A DNA stretch of 64,000 nt from the NCBI GenBank assembly GCA_947090755.1, contig CAMUPF010000001.1:1-64000 (forward strand), in the 5' to 3' direction. Positions within the stretch are counted from its first letter, which is position 1. Every line of letters begins with the position of its first letter. The position numbers were made by a program, and so were the translations under genes. Source of the DNA: an uncultured Candidatus Melainabacteria bacterium (GTDB lineage: Bacteria; Cyanobacteriota; Vampirovibrionia; Gastranaerophilales; Gastranaerophilaceae). Below the pieces are notes generated by a model. The model did not search any database. It had not been told where the DNA came from and worked only from the letters and a program-made list of their open reading frames with translations. Shown here piece after piece: positions 42,207-52,222 of this stretch.

Positions 42207-44195
42207 ATGAAGAAACTGTTTAAAATAAATTCTAAATATTCGCCTGCGGGCGACCAGCCTAAGGCCATTGAACAGCTTGTTGAGGGCCTTGAAGCGGGTA
42301 TGGATTCGCAAACACTGCTCGGGATTACGGGGTCGGGTAAGACTTTTACTATCGCAAATGTAATTGAAAAGGTTCAAAAACCTACGCTGATTATTGCACA
42401 CAACAAAACTCTTGCGGCCCAGTTGTATAACGAGTTTAAGGAACTTTTCCCTGATAACGCGGTTGAATATTTCATCAGTTATTACGATTACTACCAGCCG
42501 GAGGCTTATATCCCGCGTACGGACACTTATATCGAAAAATCAGCCTCTATTAACGAAGAAATTGACCGTTTGCGCCATAATACGACCAGAAGTCTTTATG
42601 AACGAAATGATGTTATTATAGTCGCGTCTGTAAGCTGTATTTATGGTTTGGGCTTGCCGGAAAACTATTTCCGCGGGTCTGTTGAAATTAAACTTGGCGA
42701 TTGTATCGATCGCGACGATTTGATAAAACACCTTGTGTCTATTCAGTATACAAGAAACGATTTAGTGCTTGAACGCGCTACATTCCGCGCACGCGGTGAT
42801 GTCGTTGAAATTATGCCTGCCTATGAAAAAGTTGTTACCCGTATTCAATTCTTTGGTGATGAAATAGAAAAAATAGTCAGAATTGATAATGTAACCGGCG
42901 AAATTCTTGAGATTTGCGATAAAGTTGTTATTTATCCGGCGGTTCACTATCTTTCTTATGATGAGAACGAGGACGAAACCCTAAAACTTATTCGTCAGGA
43001 ACTCAAAAACAGACTTGTAGAATTGGAAAGCCAGAACAAGCTTATCGAGGCGCAAAGACTTGAACAGCGCGTTAAATATGATATGGAAATGATTAAGGAG
43101 ATGGGCTATTGTTCCGGAATTGAAAACTATTCCAGAATCATTGAACGGCGTCCGCCGGGTTCACCGCCTGCAACCCTGCTTGACTATTTTCAGGGCGAAT
43201 TCTTGACAGTAATCGACGAAAGCCATGTTACACTTCCGCAGTTGAAAGGTATGTCACACGGTGACGCCGCAAGAAAAGATGTTTTGATAGATTACGGATT
43301 TAGGCTGCCGTGTGCAAAGGATAACAGGCCGCTTACAGATGACGAGTTTTTTGCCCGTGTTGGTAAAAAAATCTATATTTCAGCGACCCCTGGTGAGTTT
43401 GAAAAATCGACATCCTCTCAATCGGTTGAACAAATTATCAGGCCGACAGGGCTTGTTGACCCTAAAATCCATATCAGGCCTATTGCCTCACAAATTACTG
43501 ACTTGAAGGCGGAAATCCTGAAACGTGCGGAAAAAGATGAACGTGTTTTAATTACCACGTTGACTAAACGTATGGCCGAGGATTTGACTGATTATTTTAT
43601 TCAGGAAGGTATTCGTGTCCGGTATTTACATAGCGAAATCCAGTCAATCGAACGTGTTGAAATCTTGCGTGACCTGCGTCTTGGAGAATTTGACGTGCTG
43701 ATTGGGGTAAACCTTTTACGTGAGGGGCTTGATATTCCCGAGGTTTCACTTGTCGCGATAATGGATGCCGACAAAGAAGGATTTTTACGTTCAGAAACCA
43801 GTTTGATACAGACAATTGGCCGTGCCGCACGTAACGCTTGCGGTGAAGTTATTATGTATGCGGATAAAATCACGGATTCAATGCAAAAAGCAATCGATGA
43901 AACCGAGCGCCGTCGCGAAATCCAACTTGCCCACAATAAAAAATACGGAATTATCCCGCAAACAATCAAAAAACCGGTCGAAAATAACCTGTTGTCGCTT
44001 GTTGCAAGCTATCGCGATCTTGAAGATGTAGTTGCGGAAGAAATGGTTGAAATGGGCATTGATACCAAAGACCTGCCAAAACTTATTGATAAACTTGAAA
44101 AAGATATGCATAAAGCCGCTAAAATTCTTGATTTTGAACGTGCTGCAGAAATCCGTGATAAACTGAAAAAACTGCGCGAAATGGTTAAGAAATAA
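42207..44195 (+). CDS. uvrB: UvrABC excinuclease subunit B
   Basis: DNA damage verification in nucleotide excision repair. [24 protein letters not shown] is the canonical UvrB start, so the frame upstream to 42066 is a chance extension through the GC-rich stretch. Walker [11 protein letters not shown], the beta-hairpin region [16 protein letters not shown] box [11 protein letters not shown], helicase motif [10 protein letters not shown] and the C-terminal UVR coiled coil are all visible. 662 aa, full length. No ribosome site is seen before the ATG. It converges with the next gene with an 11-nt overlap. Confidence 0.97.
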   Translation: MKKLFKINSKYSPAGDQPKAIEQLVEGLEAGMDSQTLLGITGSGKTFTIANVIEKVQKPTLIIAHNKTLAAQLYNEFKELFPDNAVEYFISYYDYYQPEAYIPRTDTYIEKSASINEEIDRLRHNTTRSLYERNDVIIVASVSCIYGLGLPENYFRGSVEIKLGDCIDRDDLIKHLVSIQYTRNDLVLERATFRARGDVVEIMPAYEKVVTRIQFFGDEIEKIVRIDNVTGEILEICDKVVIYPAVHYLSYDENEDETLKLIRQELKNRLVELESQNKLIEAQRLEQRVKYDMEMIKEMGYCSGIENYSRIIERRPPGSPPATLLDYFQGEFLTVIDESHVTLPQLKGMSHGDAARKDVLIDYGFRLPCAKDNRPLTDDEFFARVGKKIYISATPGEFEKSTSSQSVEQIIRPTGLVDPKIHIRPIASQITDLKAEILKRAEKDERVLITTLTKRMAEDLTDYFIQEGIRVRYLHSEIQSIERVEILRDLRLGEFDVLIGVNLLREGLDIPEVSLVAIMDADKEGFLRSETSLIQTIGRAARNACGEVIMYADKITDSMQKAIDETERRREIQLAHNKKYGIIPQTIKKPVENNLLSLVASYRDLEDVVAEEMVEMGIDTKDLPKLIDKLEKDMHKAAKILDFERAAEIRDKLKKLREMVKK

Positions 44196-45159
44196 TTATT
44201 CTAAATAGAGCACCTTTGTTCTCTTCGCTTTCAACTTCTATTTTCCAGCCGTGCATATCGCAAAATTTCTTTGTAACCGCAAGTCCGAGGCCGGTAGAAT
44301 TTTCTTTATTTTTGTTGTTTGGAGCCTGCGTAAACTCTTTGAAAATGCGTTTCTGGCTTTTTTTAGGGATCCCGATTCCATAATCGCGAACCTCAATAAT
44401 CTTATTTATGTCACTTATTCGTGACGTTATTTCTATTTTGTCACTATATGGTGAAAATTTTATTGCGTTACTTAGTAAATTAATTAAAATCTGTGCGACT
44501 TTTCTGTAATCTGCTTTTAGTGTGAAATTTTCTATATTTTGTATAAGCTGTAAATTTTTTTTCTTTAGTAACGGCGAAACAATGTTGTTGACTTCAAAAA
44601 ACAACTGTTCGACCTCAAATTCTGAAAGATTCAGCGTATAATTATCTTTTGAATAGTCAAGAATATCGTTAATCATATTTAGAAGATTCAAACCTGATGT
44701 TTGTATTTCAAGTAAGAAATCCTTTTGTTTTTCGCTTATATCTCCGCCGACTCCCTGTGAAAGAAGTTCCGAGTAGCCTATTATTGCATTGAGAGGTGTC
44801 CGTAACTCATGGGTGACACTTGCAAAGAAATTGCTTTTTGCTTTATTCCGGCTGTCGTGTGAGAGAATCCCTTCTTGTAGAGCGGCTATTTGCCCTGACA
44901 TAATAGTCTTAAACTCTCGATTCTTAATTTTATCTGCGATGATTTCGCTTACCAGTTTAAAAAAATCGTTATTTTGTGCGTTTTTGAGTACAATATAGCC
45001 GAATGTCACGTCCTGAATTTTTAATGGAAACGCTGGTTCTTGTGCCGGTTTCGTCTCAAAAATTTCAGCTTGAACCCCGCAATCCTCTTTGAGTATTGCG
45101 AAAATTTCGTTTATATCATCAGTGTTTATAATCTTAGATAATGTGGTCAGCATAAGCAA
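44185..45159 (-). CDS. Cytoplasmic histidine kinase
   Basis: 324 aa. N-terminal ~85 residues form a small GAF-like region without membrane segments, then HisKA (phospho-acceptor His in [21 protein letters not shown]) and HATPase_c with intact N box ([12 protein letters not shown]), G1 (VRDYGIGIP) and G2 ([10 protein letters not shown]). A second ATG at 45153 is possible. It overlaps hpt by about 20 nt at the end of the long minus-strand operon. No partner regulator is adjacent. Two TCAC-N6-GTGA palindromes lie 17 nt apart inside (44411, 44441). Confidence 0.9.
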   Translation of the reverse strand: MLMLTTLSKIINTDDINEIFAILKEDCGVQAEIFETKPAQEPAFPLKIQDVTFGYIVLKNAQNNDFFKLVSEIIADKIKNREFKTIMSGQIAALQEGILSHDSRNKAKSNFFASVTHELRTPLNAIIGYSELLSQGVGGDISEKQKDFLLEIQTSGLNLLNMINDILDYSKDNYTLNLSEFEVEQLFFEVNNIVSPLLKKKNLQLIQNIENFTLKADYRKVAQILINLLSNAIKFSPYSDKIEITSRISDINKIIEVRDYGIGIPKKSQKRIFKEFTQAPNNKNKENSTGLGLAVTKKFCDMHGWKIEVESEENKGALFRIIIS

Positions 45160-45667
45160 TATAAGGCAGGTTCCTGTAATGTCCTTCGTAATCTAATCCG
45201 TAGCCGACAACAAATTTGTCATCCACGTCAAAACAGTAGTAATCCGGTGAAACTTCAGTTTTTCTGGTCATTTTTTTGTCTAAAAGTGAGCAAAAAACAG
45301 TACTTTTTGTATGGAAATTCAGATTGATGAAGTCAATTAAAAATTTGGCGGTAAGACCGGTATCAACGATATCTTCAATAATCATAACGTTTTTACCGTT
45401 TAAATCAGGCAGCGCGATATCAACCGCGTTGACTTTGCCGGTAGTGGTTGTTCCGTTTCCGTAACTGGAAAGACGGATAAATTCCATTTTTACAGGCATA
45501 TTAAGCTTTTTAACCAAATCTACGGCAAACATTACAGCGCCTTTTAAAACACAAATGGCATAAACTTCTTCGCCTTTATAGAGTGAGTTAAGTTTGCCGG
45601 CTAATTCGCCAATTTTTTTCTGAATCTCTTCTTCTGATATCAAAACCTTTAAATCTTTAGTGTCCAT
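45134..45667 (-). CDS. hpt: Hypoxanthine phosphoribosyltransferase
   Basis: Purine salvage: hypoxanthine or guanine plus PRPP to IMP or GMP. 177 aa. The PRPP loop MIIEDIVDTGLTAKFL and the base-binding [19 protein letters not shown] are clear, with VCVLKGAVMFAVDL near the N-terminus. It overlaps tilS by 11 nt. tilS-hpt adjacency is a conserved arrangement in many bacteria. Confidence 0.95.
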   Translation of the reverse strand: MDTKDLKVLISEEEIQKKIGELAGKLNSLYKGEEVYAICVLKGAVMFAVDLVKKLNMPVKMEFIRLSSYGNGTTTTGKVNAVDIALPDLNGKNVMIIEDIVDTGLTAKFLIDFINLNFHTKSTVFCSLLDKKMTRKTEVSPDYYCFDVDDKFVVGYGLDYEGHYRNLPYIAYADHII

Positions 45668-46907
45668 ATATTCTCTCCAATCTTAAAATGTGTGTCGGGT
45701 GGTCTTTAACCTTTATTTTTTCGCTGATTCCAAGTGTGGGTGCCCAGAGGATTTCGCTGCCTTCGCATAAGAAAAGCATTTCGTCGCGTCTGTCTTTTGG
45801 AACGCCTTTATAATTTAGATATTTTTTTAGTTTTTGCGAACCGTTCGCGCCAAGCGGATGGATTGTGTCACCGTCTTTGCGTGAGCGTATTTGGTACTCG
45901 CTTACACCTGAAAGGTCAACGTATGCGATTCCTTCGCTGTCCGGCGGGAAACTTGCCGGTTTTTCCGTGCATTCTTCTATGCTTATATTATAAACCCTGT
46001 GTTCATTTATTAATCGAATTTCTTTTTCGCTTGCAAAAAGAAGGGTTCCGCTAGTAACGGAAAGGGTTTTACCGTTTTTAGTCCGTGCGTTTTCGTTAAT
46101 AAAATTAACGATTTCTTCAATCCGTTTTTTGTCGTATTCAAATCCGTTTTCGATTAAAAGATTGTAAACAATCCGGTTCTGGAGCGCGCCGGAGTATTTA
46201 ATAAAATTTTGCGTATTAAACTTATCTTGCAAGGTTTTGAGATATTCGTTTATGATTTCTGCATCATTTCTGGCGTTCTCGCTTAAATTATTTATCGCAG
46301 CTTTTGTATCTTTATTGATTTTTTCAAGTTCCGGCAGAATGTTTTGTCTGATAAGGTTTCGTTTGTATTTTGTGTTGTTATTTGAACTGTCACTATTTGG
46401 TGAAAGTTTATGCTCGTCGCAATATTGCTCAATTTCCGCGCGGTAGGTTGTCAAAAGCGGACGATAAAAGATTCCGCGGGCAGGTGCAATGCCTTTAAGC
46501 CCTTCGATACCCGTACCTTTGGCAATGCGGTATAGCAAGGTTTCCGCATTGTCGTCAGCGTTGTGGGCTGTTAAAACAAATTTTGAGTTAAATTTCTCAG
46601 CGCATCGTTCAAAAAATTCATAGCGCGCTTCGCGCGCCGCAGTTTCAGTATGTGGAATATCCGAAGATAAAATTTCAGAGTAGAATTCGACTCCGCGTTC
46701 AATACAAAATTTCCTGCAATTTTCTTCTTCTTTTCGGCTTTCTTCGCCGCGCCAATTGTGGTTAAGATGAATAGCCACCGGCTTTATGTTCAGTTCAAGC
46801 AGTACATTAAGCAGGCACATTGAATCAAAACCGCCTGAAAATGCGACCAGAACGTTGTTTTGGATTGAATGTTGCTTTAAAAATGCTTCTATTTTACTTT
46901 TGAGCAT
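45657..46907 (-). CDS. tilS: tRNA(Ile)-lysidine synthetase
   Basis: Modifies C34 of tRNA-Ile (CAU) to lysidine, changing its decoding from AUG to AUA. PP-loop VAFSGGFDSMCLLNVL at the N-terminus, HLNHNWRGEES, and TAHNADDNAETLLYRIAKGTGIEGLKGI. The C-terminal domain (~330-416) includes YQIRSRKDGDTIHPLG and LKKYLNYKGVPKDRRDEMLFLCEG, typical of TilS. 416 aa. Overlaps both neighbours, so it is cotranscribed. One TCAC-N6-GTGA palindrome (46390). Confidence 0.95.
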   Translation of the reverse strand: MLKSKIEAFLKQHSIQNNVLVAFSGGFDSMCLLNVLLELNIKPVAIHLNHNWRGEESRKEEENCRKFCIERGVEFYSEILSSDIPHTETAAREARYEFFERCAEKFNSKFVLTAHNADDNAETLLYRIAKGTGIEGLKGIAPARGIFYRPLLTTYRAEIEQYCDEHKLSPNSDSSNNNTKYKRNLIRQNILPELEKINKDTKAAINNLSENARNDAEIINEYLKTLQDKFNTQNFIKYSGALQNRIVYNLLIENGFEYDKKRIEEIVNFINENARTKNGKTLSVTSGTLLFASEKEIRLINEHRVYNISIEECTEKPASFPPDSEGIAYVDLSGVSEYQIRSRKDGDTIHPLGANGSQKLKKYLNYKGVPKDRRDEMLFLCEGSEILWAPTLGISEKIKVKDHPTHILRLERIYGH

Positions 46908-48249
46908 TTGAGAATTTTTTTACACCTTCTCTAATTTCAACGGAATCTACGCCCAATTGTTCCAGCGCTTTCATTGCAAGGCTTGTAGGCTCTGTTGTGA
47001 TGGCCAGAAGCATGTGTGAAGATTCGATTTTTGTTTTGTTTTCTTTTTTAGCGATATGCCATGCGGTTTCAAGGACGCGTTTTGCACGTGCTGTGAACGT
47101 GATTTCACGGTCGTAGTATTCATTACCGAAACCTACGATATTTTCGACGACATCGCGGGCTTCTTTGATTGTAATTTCAAGTTCTTTTAAAACTTTGGAG
47201 CCAATACCTGTCGGTTCGCCAATGATACCGAGTAAAAACATTTCGGTACCGACTGTGTTGCGGCCGATACGACGTGCTTCTTCTTTAGCAAGCCGAAGAA
47301 TCGTGAGGGTTTCCGGCATTTGTTTTTCAATTGGTTTAATAATCGCATGTGCTAAATCATCGTCTGAAATCCTAAATTCTTTGATTATGTCGTATGCAAC
47401 GCCTTTTTTAGCCTTGAGAATCCCGAGTATTATGTGTTCGGGGAGCACCACTGAGGAGCCGAGTTCTTTTGCGGTTTGAAGCGCCAAATTCATTGTTTTG
47501 AAGGCATTTGGCGTGAAAATAATCTGTCTGCCTTCATATTCGGATTTTCTTGACTGAACATTTTTTAACTTCGTGTCAAACCCTTCGCTTGTAATTCCGA
47601 AGTCTTCAAGAATACTGTATAAATTGCTAGTCTTATCTTCAAGTATCGATGATAAAATTTGCTCTGTACCAAGAATTTCATAGTTTGATGTTGAAAGTTT
47701 TGCGACCGCACGTTCAAAGACTTTTGCGGATTCTTCGCTGTCAAAAATTGCATCAGTATCTTCGGATTTATCCTCTTCTTTTGTTTCATCTGTTTCGGGG
47801 TGCAAAATCCTTTTGATTTTTTTCTGAACGAGTTTTTGAAGCAGAGTTTTTGTATCCTCAATGTTCAATCCGAATTCTTCAAAAACTCCAATTTTGTCAA
47901 AGTTTTTATCGTTCAAGAGTGCAAGGAAAAGATGTTCATACAGAATAGTGCTGTTTCCGGAAACATTTGCGATGTCCAGCGCTCTTTTTAGGATTTCTTT
48001 ATATTCACTGCCAAAATGCAATGTTCTGTTGTCAGCTTTTGATTCAATCAAATCAGGATAAAATTTTTCTGCAAGGTTTTCGTATGTGATATTTTTATTT
48101 TTGAAAATTCTCAGTGAAACACCTTTTGCTTCATATACAAGTGCAAGCAAAAGATGTTCGGGCAAAATCACGTTAAACCCGCATTCTCTAGCTATTTCTT
48201 GAGATTTGCTGACTACATTAACAGCTTTTTCCGTAAAACGTTCAAACAA
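46894..48249 (-). CDS. Protein of three Clp N-terminal domains without AAA+ ATPase
   Basis: 451 aa made of three successive Clp-R (Clp_N) double-repeat domains, at about 1-140, 170-315 and 320-450. Each contains the hallmark LPEHLLLAL / LPEHIILGIL / SHMLLAITTEP. The first begins MFERFTEKAVNVVSKSQEIA, exactly like ClpC. No Walker A or B motif follows, and the frame stops normally, so this is not a truncated ClpC by sequencing error as far as I can see. In ClpC/ClpA the N domain binds substrates and adaptors, so this may be an adaptor, decoy or phospho-arginine-binding protein. Sits between tilS (14-nt overlap) and a DUF1292 gene. Confidence 0.85.
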   Translation of the reverse strand: MFERFTEKAVNVVSKSQEIARECGFNVILPEHLLLALVYEAKGVSLRIFKNKNITYENLAEKFYPDLIESKADNRTLHFGSEYKEILKRALDIANVSGNSTILYEHLFLALLNDKNFDKIGVFEEFGLNIEDTKTLLQKLVQKKIKRILHPETDETKEEDKSEDTDAIFDSEESAKVFERAVAKLSTSNYEILGTEQILSSILEDKTSNLYSILEDFGITSEGFDTKLKNVQSRKSEYEGRQIIFTPNAFKTMNLALQTAKELGSSVVLPEHIILGILKAKKGVAYDIIKEFRISDDDLAHAIIKPIEKQMPETLTILRLAKEEARRIGRNTVGTEMFLLGIIGEPTGIGSKVLKELEITIKEARDVVENIVGFGNEYYDREITFTARAKRVLETAWHIAKKENKTKIESSHMLLAITTEPTSLAMKALEQLGVDSVEIREGVKKFSNAQK

Positions 48250-48253
48250 ATTT

Positions 48254-48505
48254 TTACTCCTCGTCTTCTAAGTTTTCAATATAATCTGAAACGCGTTCAA
48301 ATTCTTCGTCGTCTTCAATTGTTTCGAACGAGTATTCTTCGCCGTCTTTAATGATTTCCATAAGAACTAGTTCTTCGTTTTTATTATCATCTTTTGGCAG
48401 TAAGAGTGCGTAATCTTTGCCTTCAAATTCTACGATGTTGTAGAGTTCAAATCTGACGGGATTGCCTTCTTCGTCGATAGTTTCGATAATTTTGTTTTCT
48501 TCCAT
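48254..48505 (-). CDS. DUF1292 family protein
   Basis: 83-aa very acidic protein with the DUF1292 pattern (EEGNPVRFELYNIVEFEGKDYALLLP, then YSFETIEDDEEFERVSDYIE). Function unknown. In Firmicutes the same family (YrzB) lies next to ruvX, as here, supporting the call. Confidence 0.88.
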   Translation of the reverse strand: MEENKIIETIDEEGNPVRFELYNIVEFEGKDYALLLPKDDNKNEELVLMEIIKDGEEYSFETIEDDEEFERVSDYIENLEDEE

Positions 48506-48520
48506 AGTATAACCTTTCTT

Positions 48521-48919
48521 TTAATTATTTCTTGACAGGTATTGTTCCAGAATAATTCCGGCACTTTCGACGTCGACTAAACCTTTGTCTTTTCTAAAAT
48601 TAATTTTTTTAGCCTTTAGGTTTTCTTCTGCGGTTTCGGAGGTAAGCCGTTCGTCTTCAAAAACAACTTCAAACCCCTGAATTAAGCCCGCAAAGTCGAT
48701 ACAATCCTGAGCCTGAGAACCCTGAGTTCCATCCATATTATATGGTACACCAATAATAATTTTTTTAACATTGTTTTCTTTAGCAATATTTACAATTTTG
48801 TTTACAGAATCTTTGTCGCGTGAAATATAACTGTGCCTGTTTGCTATTATATGCAGGTAGTCACTTATCGCTATACCAATGCGTTTTGTGCCCACATCAA
48901 GCGCCATGATTTTATACAT
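48521..48919 (-). CDS. ruvX: YqgF/RuvX putative Holliday junction resolvase / pre-16S rRNA nuclease
   Basis: RNase H-fold nuclease, shown in E. coli to process the 16S rRNA 5' end. Starts MYKIMALDVGTKRIGIAISD, with IIIGVPYNMDGTQG, FEDERLTSETAEENL and the final Asp in KGLVDVESAGIILEQYL. ATG 48919 is preferred over an upstream frame to 48949 and gives ~132 aa. It overlaps the upstream gene's stop by 8 nt. Confidence 0.94.
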   Translation of the reverse strand: MYKIMALDVGTKRIGIAISDYLHIIANRHSYISRDKDSVNKIVNIAKENNVKKIIIGVPYNMDGTQGSQAQDCIDFAGLIQGFEVVFEDERLTSETAEENLKAKKINFRKDKGLVDVESAGIILEQYLSRNN

Positions 48920-50504
48920 AAAACCCCCATAATTGTTCAAGATAGGCAAGATTGTCTGAGATTTCTGATTCTTTATATTTCAGAAAATTGTTTTCTGTAA
49001 GCATATTTAAGAAGTACTGGAATACACTTTGTTTAAGAATAAAAATATAAAGTTCATGAAGGGAGGTTTCGCTCTGTGTAATTTTGTAAAGCGCAAGAGC
49101 GGTCTTTTCGTCGTTATCTGTAAGTTTCGTGTATGCAGTAAGTAAAATGCGTTGTTTCCAGTTTTGTTTCTCCTGCGGATAGAAGACAGAATTGAGGTTC
49201 ATTTTAAGAAAATCATCAATATAAATCCCCTCAATGCATTCTGATTTAAGCTGCTTATCCAGTTCATTAAAGAAGTATTCAGTTTCGTCGCCAAAATTTC
49301 GGGTGTAGAACCATGGAAGCGTAAAATCTGCGTTGTAAATTTCTGCAATGTCTTCTAAAGTGGTTGTTTTCCCCGCAAATTTCTTTTCTAAAATCCCCTC
49401 AATGTCAAGGTCTGCAGACGGAATATCGAGAAAAATTCGTTTCCAGCAGTTGTATTCATAAGGCGGAGCGGATTTTTGGTAATTAAGTTTTTCGGCGTCA
49501 AGCATTAGTTTTTTGAAAACTTCAGGTTCGATTGTTGTTTTGAAGTCTGTACCTGTAAGTTTATCTACAAGAAAGGACGCTTCGAATTCTGAAATGGCGC
49601 TGAATCCCAGACATTCCCTGATTCCGGTATAATCATCGATTACCATGCCCACGAGCATTACCGTTTTGTTGTCGTCGTTGTGTTTTAAATATAAAAGACT
49701 GAAATTGCCCTCTCCGTCAGGCGGTATAATATAAAATTCCGCATTATTAATGATATTTTGGGCTGAACTTTGTTTCTTAGCCGCGCCGGAAAGTTTGAGT
49801 TCGGAAATGCATTTTTTTATGTTAGAGGCTGTAGTTTCATCAAGTGCCGGACTTACCTGCAGTAGTGATTCATAAGCAAATGACGATCTTGTGCTGCTGA
49901 GCATTTTTAGGGCACACAACCCGATTTCGTCTGCAGGATAACTCAAAAATATGGGAACAAGAATATTAGCAAGGTCATTCCCCTGCTGATCGCCTTCAAG
50001 CGACTCCAGTAACATCATCTGGTCTTTCGGCGGTATTGCGCTGAAAAAGTCCAGAAAATCAAGTTGGATTTCGGGATTATCCTTTGAACTTTCAAGTAAT
50101 TCTTTTGTTTCCTTCTGAACGAGTTCTTCGTTGTATTCAAGGTAGGAATCATAGTTTTCCCCGTGCCAGTCAGATTTGAATGAACTTATAAGTTCAATAG
50201 CGTGAAGTTTGATATTATTTTCATTTTTTGGATTTTTTATTATACTTTCAAGTTCAGCCAGCAGTTCTGTTTCGTCCGCGTATCTTAAAAGCAGAAGTTT
50301 AATTACGGGCAGAGTTTCTTCATTGCAAAGTTTGAATTCTTTCATCAAAATTTTTACGATAGTCTGAGAATCTTCCTGTTCGTCAAGGGTTTTGAACTCT
50401 GCAGTATCGATAAGAATCGTCGAGTTTTCAAGCGCTTTTACAAGCCTTGAAACTTCGCGTTTTATCTCGAAAGCGTTTAATTGTTTAGGTGCTTCTGACA
50501 TCAT
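48912..50504 (-). CDS. Unknown 530-aa helical-repeat protein
   Basis: Not recognised. Residues ~20-240 look like HEAT/ARM-type helical repeats (ETLPVIKLLLLRYADETELLAELESII, NILVPIFLSYPADEIGLCALKMLSS). A middle beta-rich domain (~255-330: FSLLYLKHNDDNKTVMLVGMVIDDYTGIREC) and a second helical part follow. No signal peptide. Its start overlaps the zinc-finger gene's stop (ATGA type) and its end overlaps ruvX, so it is firmly inside the operon. Could be a scaffold for RNA or proteolysis factors encoded around it; this is inference only. Confidence 0.75.
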   Translation of the reverse strand: MMSEAPKQLNAFEIKREVSRLVKALENSTILIDTAEFKTLDEQEDSQTIVKILMKEFKLCNEETLPVIKLLLLRYADETELLAELESIIKNPKNENNIKLHAIELISSFKSDWHGENYDSYLEYNEELVQKETKELLESSKDNPEIQLDFLDFFSAIPPKDQMMLLESLEGDQQGNDLANILVPIFLSYPADEIGLCALKMLSSTRSSFAYESLLQVSPALDETTASNIKKCISELKLSGAAKKQSSAQNIINNAEFYIIPPDGEGNFSLLYLKHNDDNKTVMLVGMVIDDYTGIRECLGFSAISEFEASFLVDKLTGTDFKTTIEPEVFKKLMLDAEKLNYQKSAPPYEYNCWKRIFLDIPSADLDIEGILEKKFAGKTTTLEDIAEIYNADFTLPWFYTRNFGDETEYFFNELDKQLKSECIEGIYIDDFLKMNLNSVFYPQEKQNWKQRILLTAYTKLTDNDEKTALALYKITQSETSLHELYIFILKQSVFQYFLNMLTENNFLKYKESEISDNLAYLEQLWGFYV

Positions 50505-50767
50505 TTTCTGGAAATTCCCCAGAGTGTATCAATGATTTTTTGAACTTCTTCAGATGGCGCCTGTTCACTCATAATTAAATACTGTACTGCAATAAGCGTG
50601 CATTCGGAACATATATTTACGCCGGGTCCCAGAACCATCCTTAATACCTGATGATTAGGTCTGCCGCAGAAACTGCAGTATTCAACTTTGCCGTTTTGAG
50701 TTTCTTCTTTATGTTCTTTTTTATGTCCGCGTTTTTCGCCGATGCTTACGACTTTTTCTTCTGACAT
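50501..50767 (-). CDS. Stand-alone ClpX-type C4 zinc finger protein
   Basis: 88 aa. Residues ~30-75 match the zinc-binding domain of ClpX: YCSFCGRPNHQV, then GPGVNICSECTLIAVQYL. The N-terminus is basic and Lys/Glu rich. There is no ATPase domain. In ClpX this domain dimerises and binds adaptors and substrates. It is the first gene of the operon that also encodes the ATPase-less triple Clp-N protein. A good AGGAG site precedes the ATG. Confidence 0.85.
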   Translation of the reverse strand: MSEEKVVSIGEKRGHKKEHKEETQNGKVEYCSFCGRPNHQVLRMVLGPGVNICSECTLIAVQYLIMSEQAPSEEVQKIIDTLWGISRK

Positions 50768-50879
50768 GTTTTTCTCCTGTTTTTTATAATTGTAACTGAT
50801 TTTTTAAAATTTGCCAAATTGTTAAACTTATTTTATAATCTATCTGTTAGAAGCATGTTAAAAAGAGGGTTTTATATAT

Positions 50880-51437
50880 ATGAAAAGAGTTTTGCTTGTT
50901 GCAGGAGTTTTGTTTATTTCTGTGATTTCGACTGCGTGTATTAACAATTTTGCAGTTCAGGAATTAAATACCAGAGCAAAAGAATTTATCGAAAACGGTG
51001 ATTATACCAGTGCGGTAGAACGTCTTAAATCCAGTATCGACCTTGATTCAACTGCATACGAGTCATATTATAATCTGGCTGTTGCTTATACTAAATTGGA
51101 TGATTATATTAATGCTTTTGACAACTATAAGAAAACTCTTGATTTAAAAAACGATTTCGCAGACGGTTACTATTCACTAGCTGTTTGTGAAGAAAACTTA
51201 ATCCTTGATATTGAAGAGGGCGTTTTGTTCGTAAATGAAGAGGGTAAACCTGAAAAAACAGAAAACCCTGATAACAAAAAGAGAAAACTTTCTCAGGCTG
51301 ACTCTGATTACATTTCGCAATTGAAGACTGACGCTGTTAAAAATTACGAAAAATATCTTTCTTTGAGTGAAAATGCTCCTGATAAAGACGCTGTTCAGGA
51401 AAGAATCAACGAATTAAGCGCGAGAGATAGTGAATAA
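50880..51437 (+). CDS. TPR lipoprotein
   Basis: Signal peptide with lipobox ISTAC (Cys20), then two or three TPR units (~residues 30-110: ELNTRAKEFIENGDYTSAVERLKSSIDL, YNLAVAYTKLDDYINAFDNYKKTLDL). A TPR scaffold probably anchored to the membrane. It overlaps lgt by one base, and lgt encodes the enzyme that would lipidate it. Confidence 0.85.
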   Translation: MKRVLLVAGVLFISVISTACINNFAVQELNTRAKEFIENGDYTSAVERLKSSIDLDSTAYESYYNLAVAYTKLDDYINAFDNYKKTLDLKNDFADGYYSLAVCEENLILDIEEGVLFVNEEGKPEKTENPDNKKRKLSQADSDYISQLKTDAVKNYEKYLSLSENAPDKDAVQERINELSARDSE

Positions 51438-52213
51438 TGATTTTATCTTCACCGGGAGCCGTTGCCTTTGAATTTTTAGGAATTTCGGTGTACTGGTACG
51501 GTATTATAATGGCATTCGCAATTCTTGCAGGTGCGTATGTTGCCGATTGGGCCTATGGCAAAACGGGAAAAGGTTTACTGTTGGATTTAATGCCATGGCT
51601 TGTTGTTGTGGGATTCACAGGGGCGAGAATCTATTATTGCATACTGAATTATTCTTACTATTTTTCGCATCCGCTTGAAATTTTAAATGTTCGTCAGGGT
51701 GGACTTTCTATCCATGGAATGTTTATTGCGTGCCTGATTTTTCTGATTATTTACTGTAAAAGGAAGAGGCTTGAATTTTTCAGGCTTACGGCGCCTCTTT
51801 GTTGCGGTGTTGCATTAGCACAAAGTATCGGGCGATGGGGAAACTTTTTCAATTCCGAGGCGTTTGGAAGACCGTTTGACGGCTTTTTAAAATTATATAT
51901 TGCACCTGCATACAGACCTGTCGGGTTTGAAAATAATGAATATTTTCATCCGGCCTTTTTATATGAAAGTATTCTGGATTTGATAATTTTTATAGTTCTT
52001 TTGGTGGTTATTCGAAAAACTTCAAAATCGCCGTTATTTATTACTTCGCTTTACTTTTTGCTTTACGGTGCGGTGCGTATTATTGTTGAGAATATCCGGA
52101 TTGATAGTGCTGCGTATATTGCTGAAATCCCCGTACCTATCGTTGCCTCCGTGCTTCTGGTCGCGGCGGGGATGTGTGGAATTTTACTTGATTTAAAACC
52201 AAAAATCCGTTAG
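51437..52213 (+). CDS. lgt: Prolipoprotein diacylglyceryl transferase
   Basis: Transfers diacylglycerol to lipobox cysteines in the inner membrane. 258 aa with about seven membrane helices. Signature motifs: GARIYYCILNYSYY, GGLSIHGMFIA and GRWGNFFNSEAFGRP. It sits between two lipoprotein genes. Confidence 0.95.
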   Translation: MILSSPGAVAFEFLGISVYWYGIIMAFAILAGAYVADWAYGKTGKGLLLDLMPWLVVVGFTGARIYYCILNYSYYFSHPLEILNVRQGGLSIHGMFIACLIFLIIYCKRKRLEFFRLTAPLCCGVALAQSIGRWGNFFNSEAFGRPFDGFLKLYIAPAYRPVGFENNEYFHPAFLYESILDLIIFIVLLVVIRKTSKSPLFITSLYFLLYGAVRIIVENIRIDSAAYIAEIPVPIVASVLLVAAGMCGILLDLKPKIR

Positions 52214-52222
52214 AATAGTTTT
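52188..52222 (+). promoter_or_regulatory. Promoter inside lgt 3' end, leaderless-type
   Basis: TTGATT (52188-52193), 17-nt spacer, TAGAAT (52211-52216), 6 nt to the ATG at 52223. No ribosome site. Confidence 0.6.
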
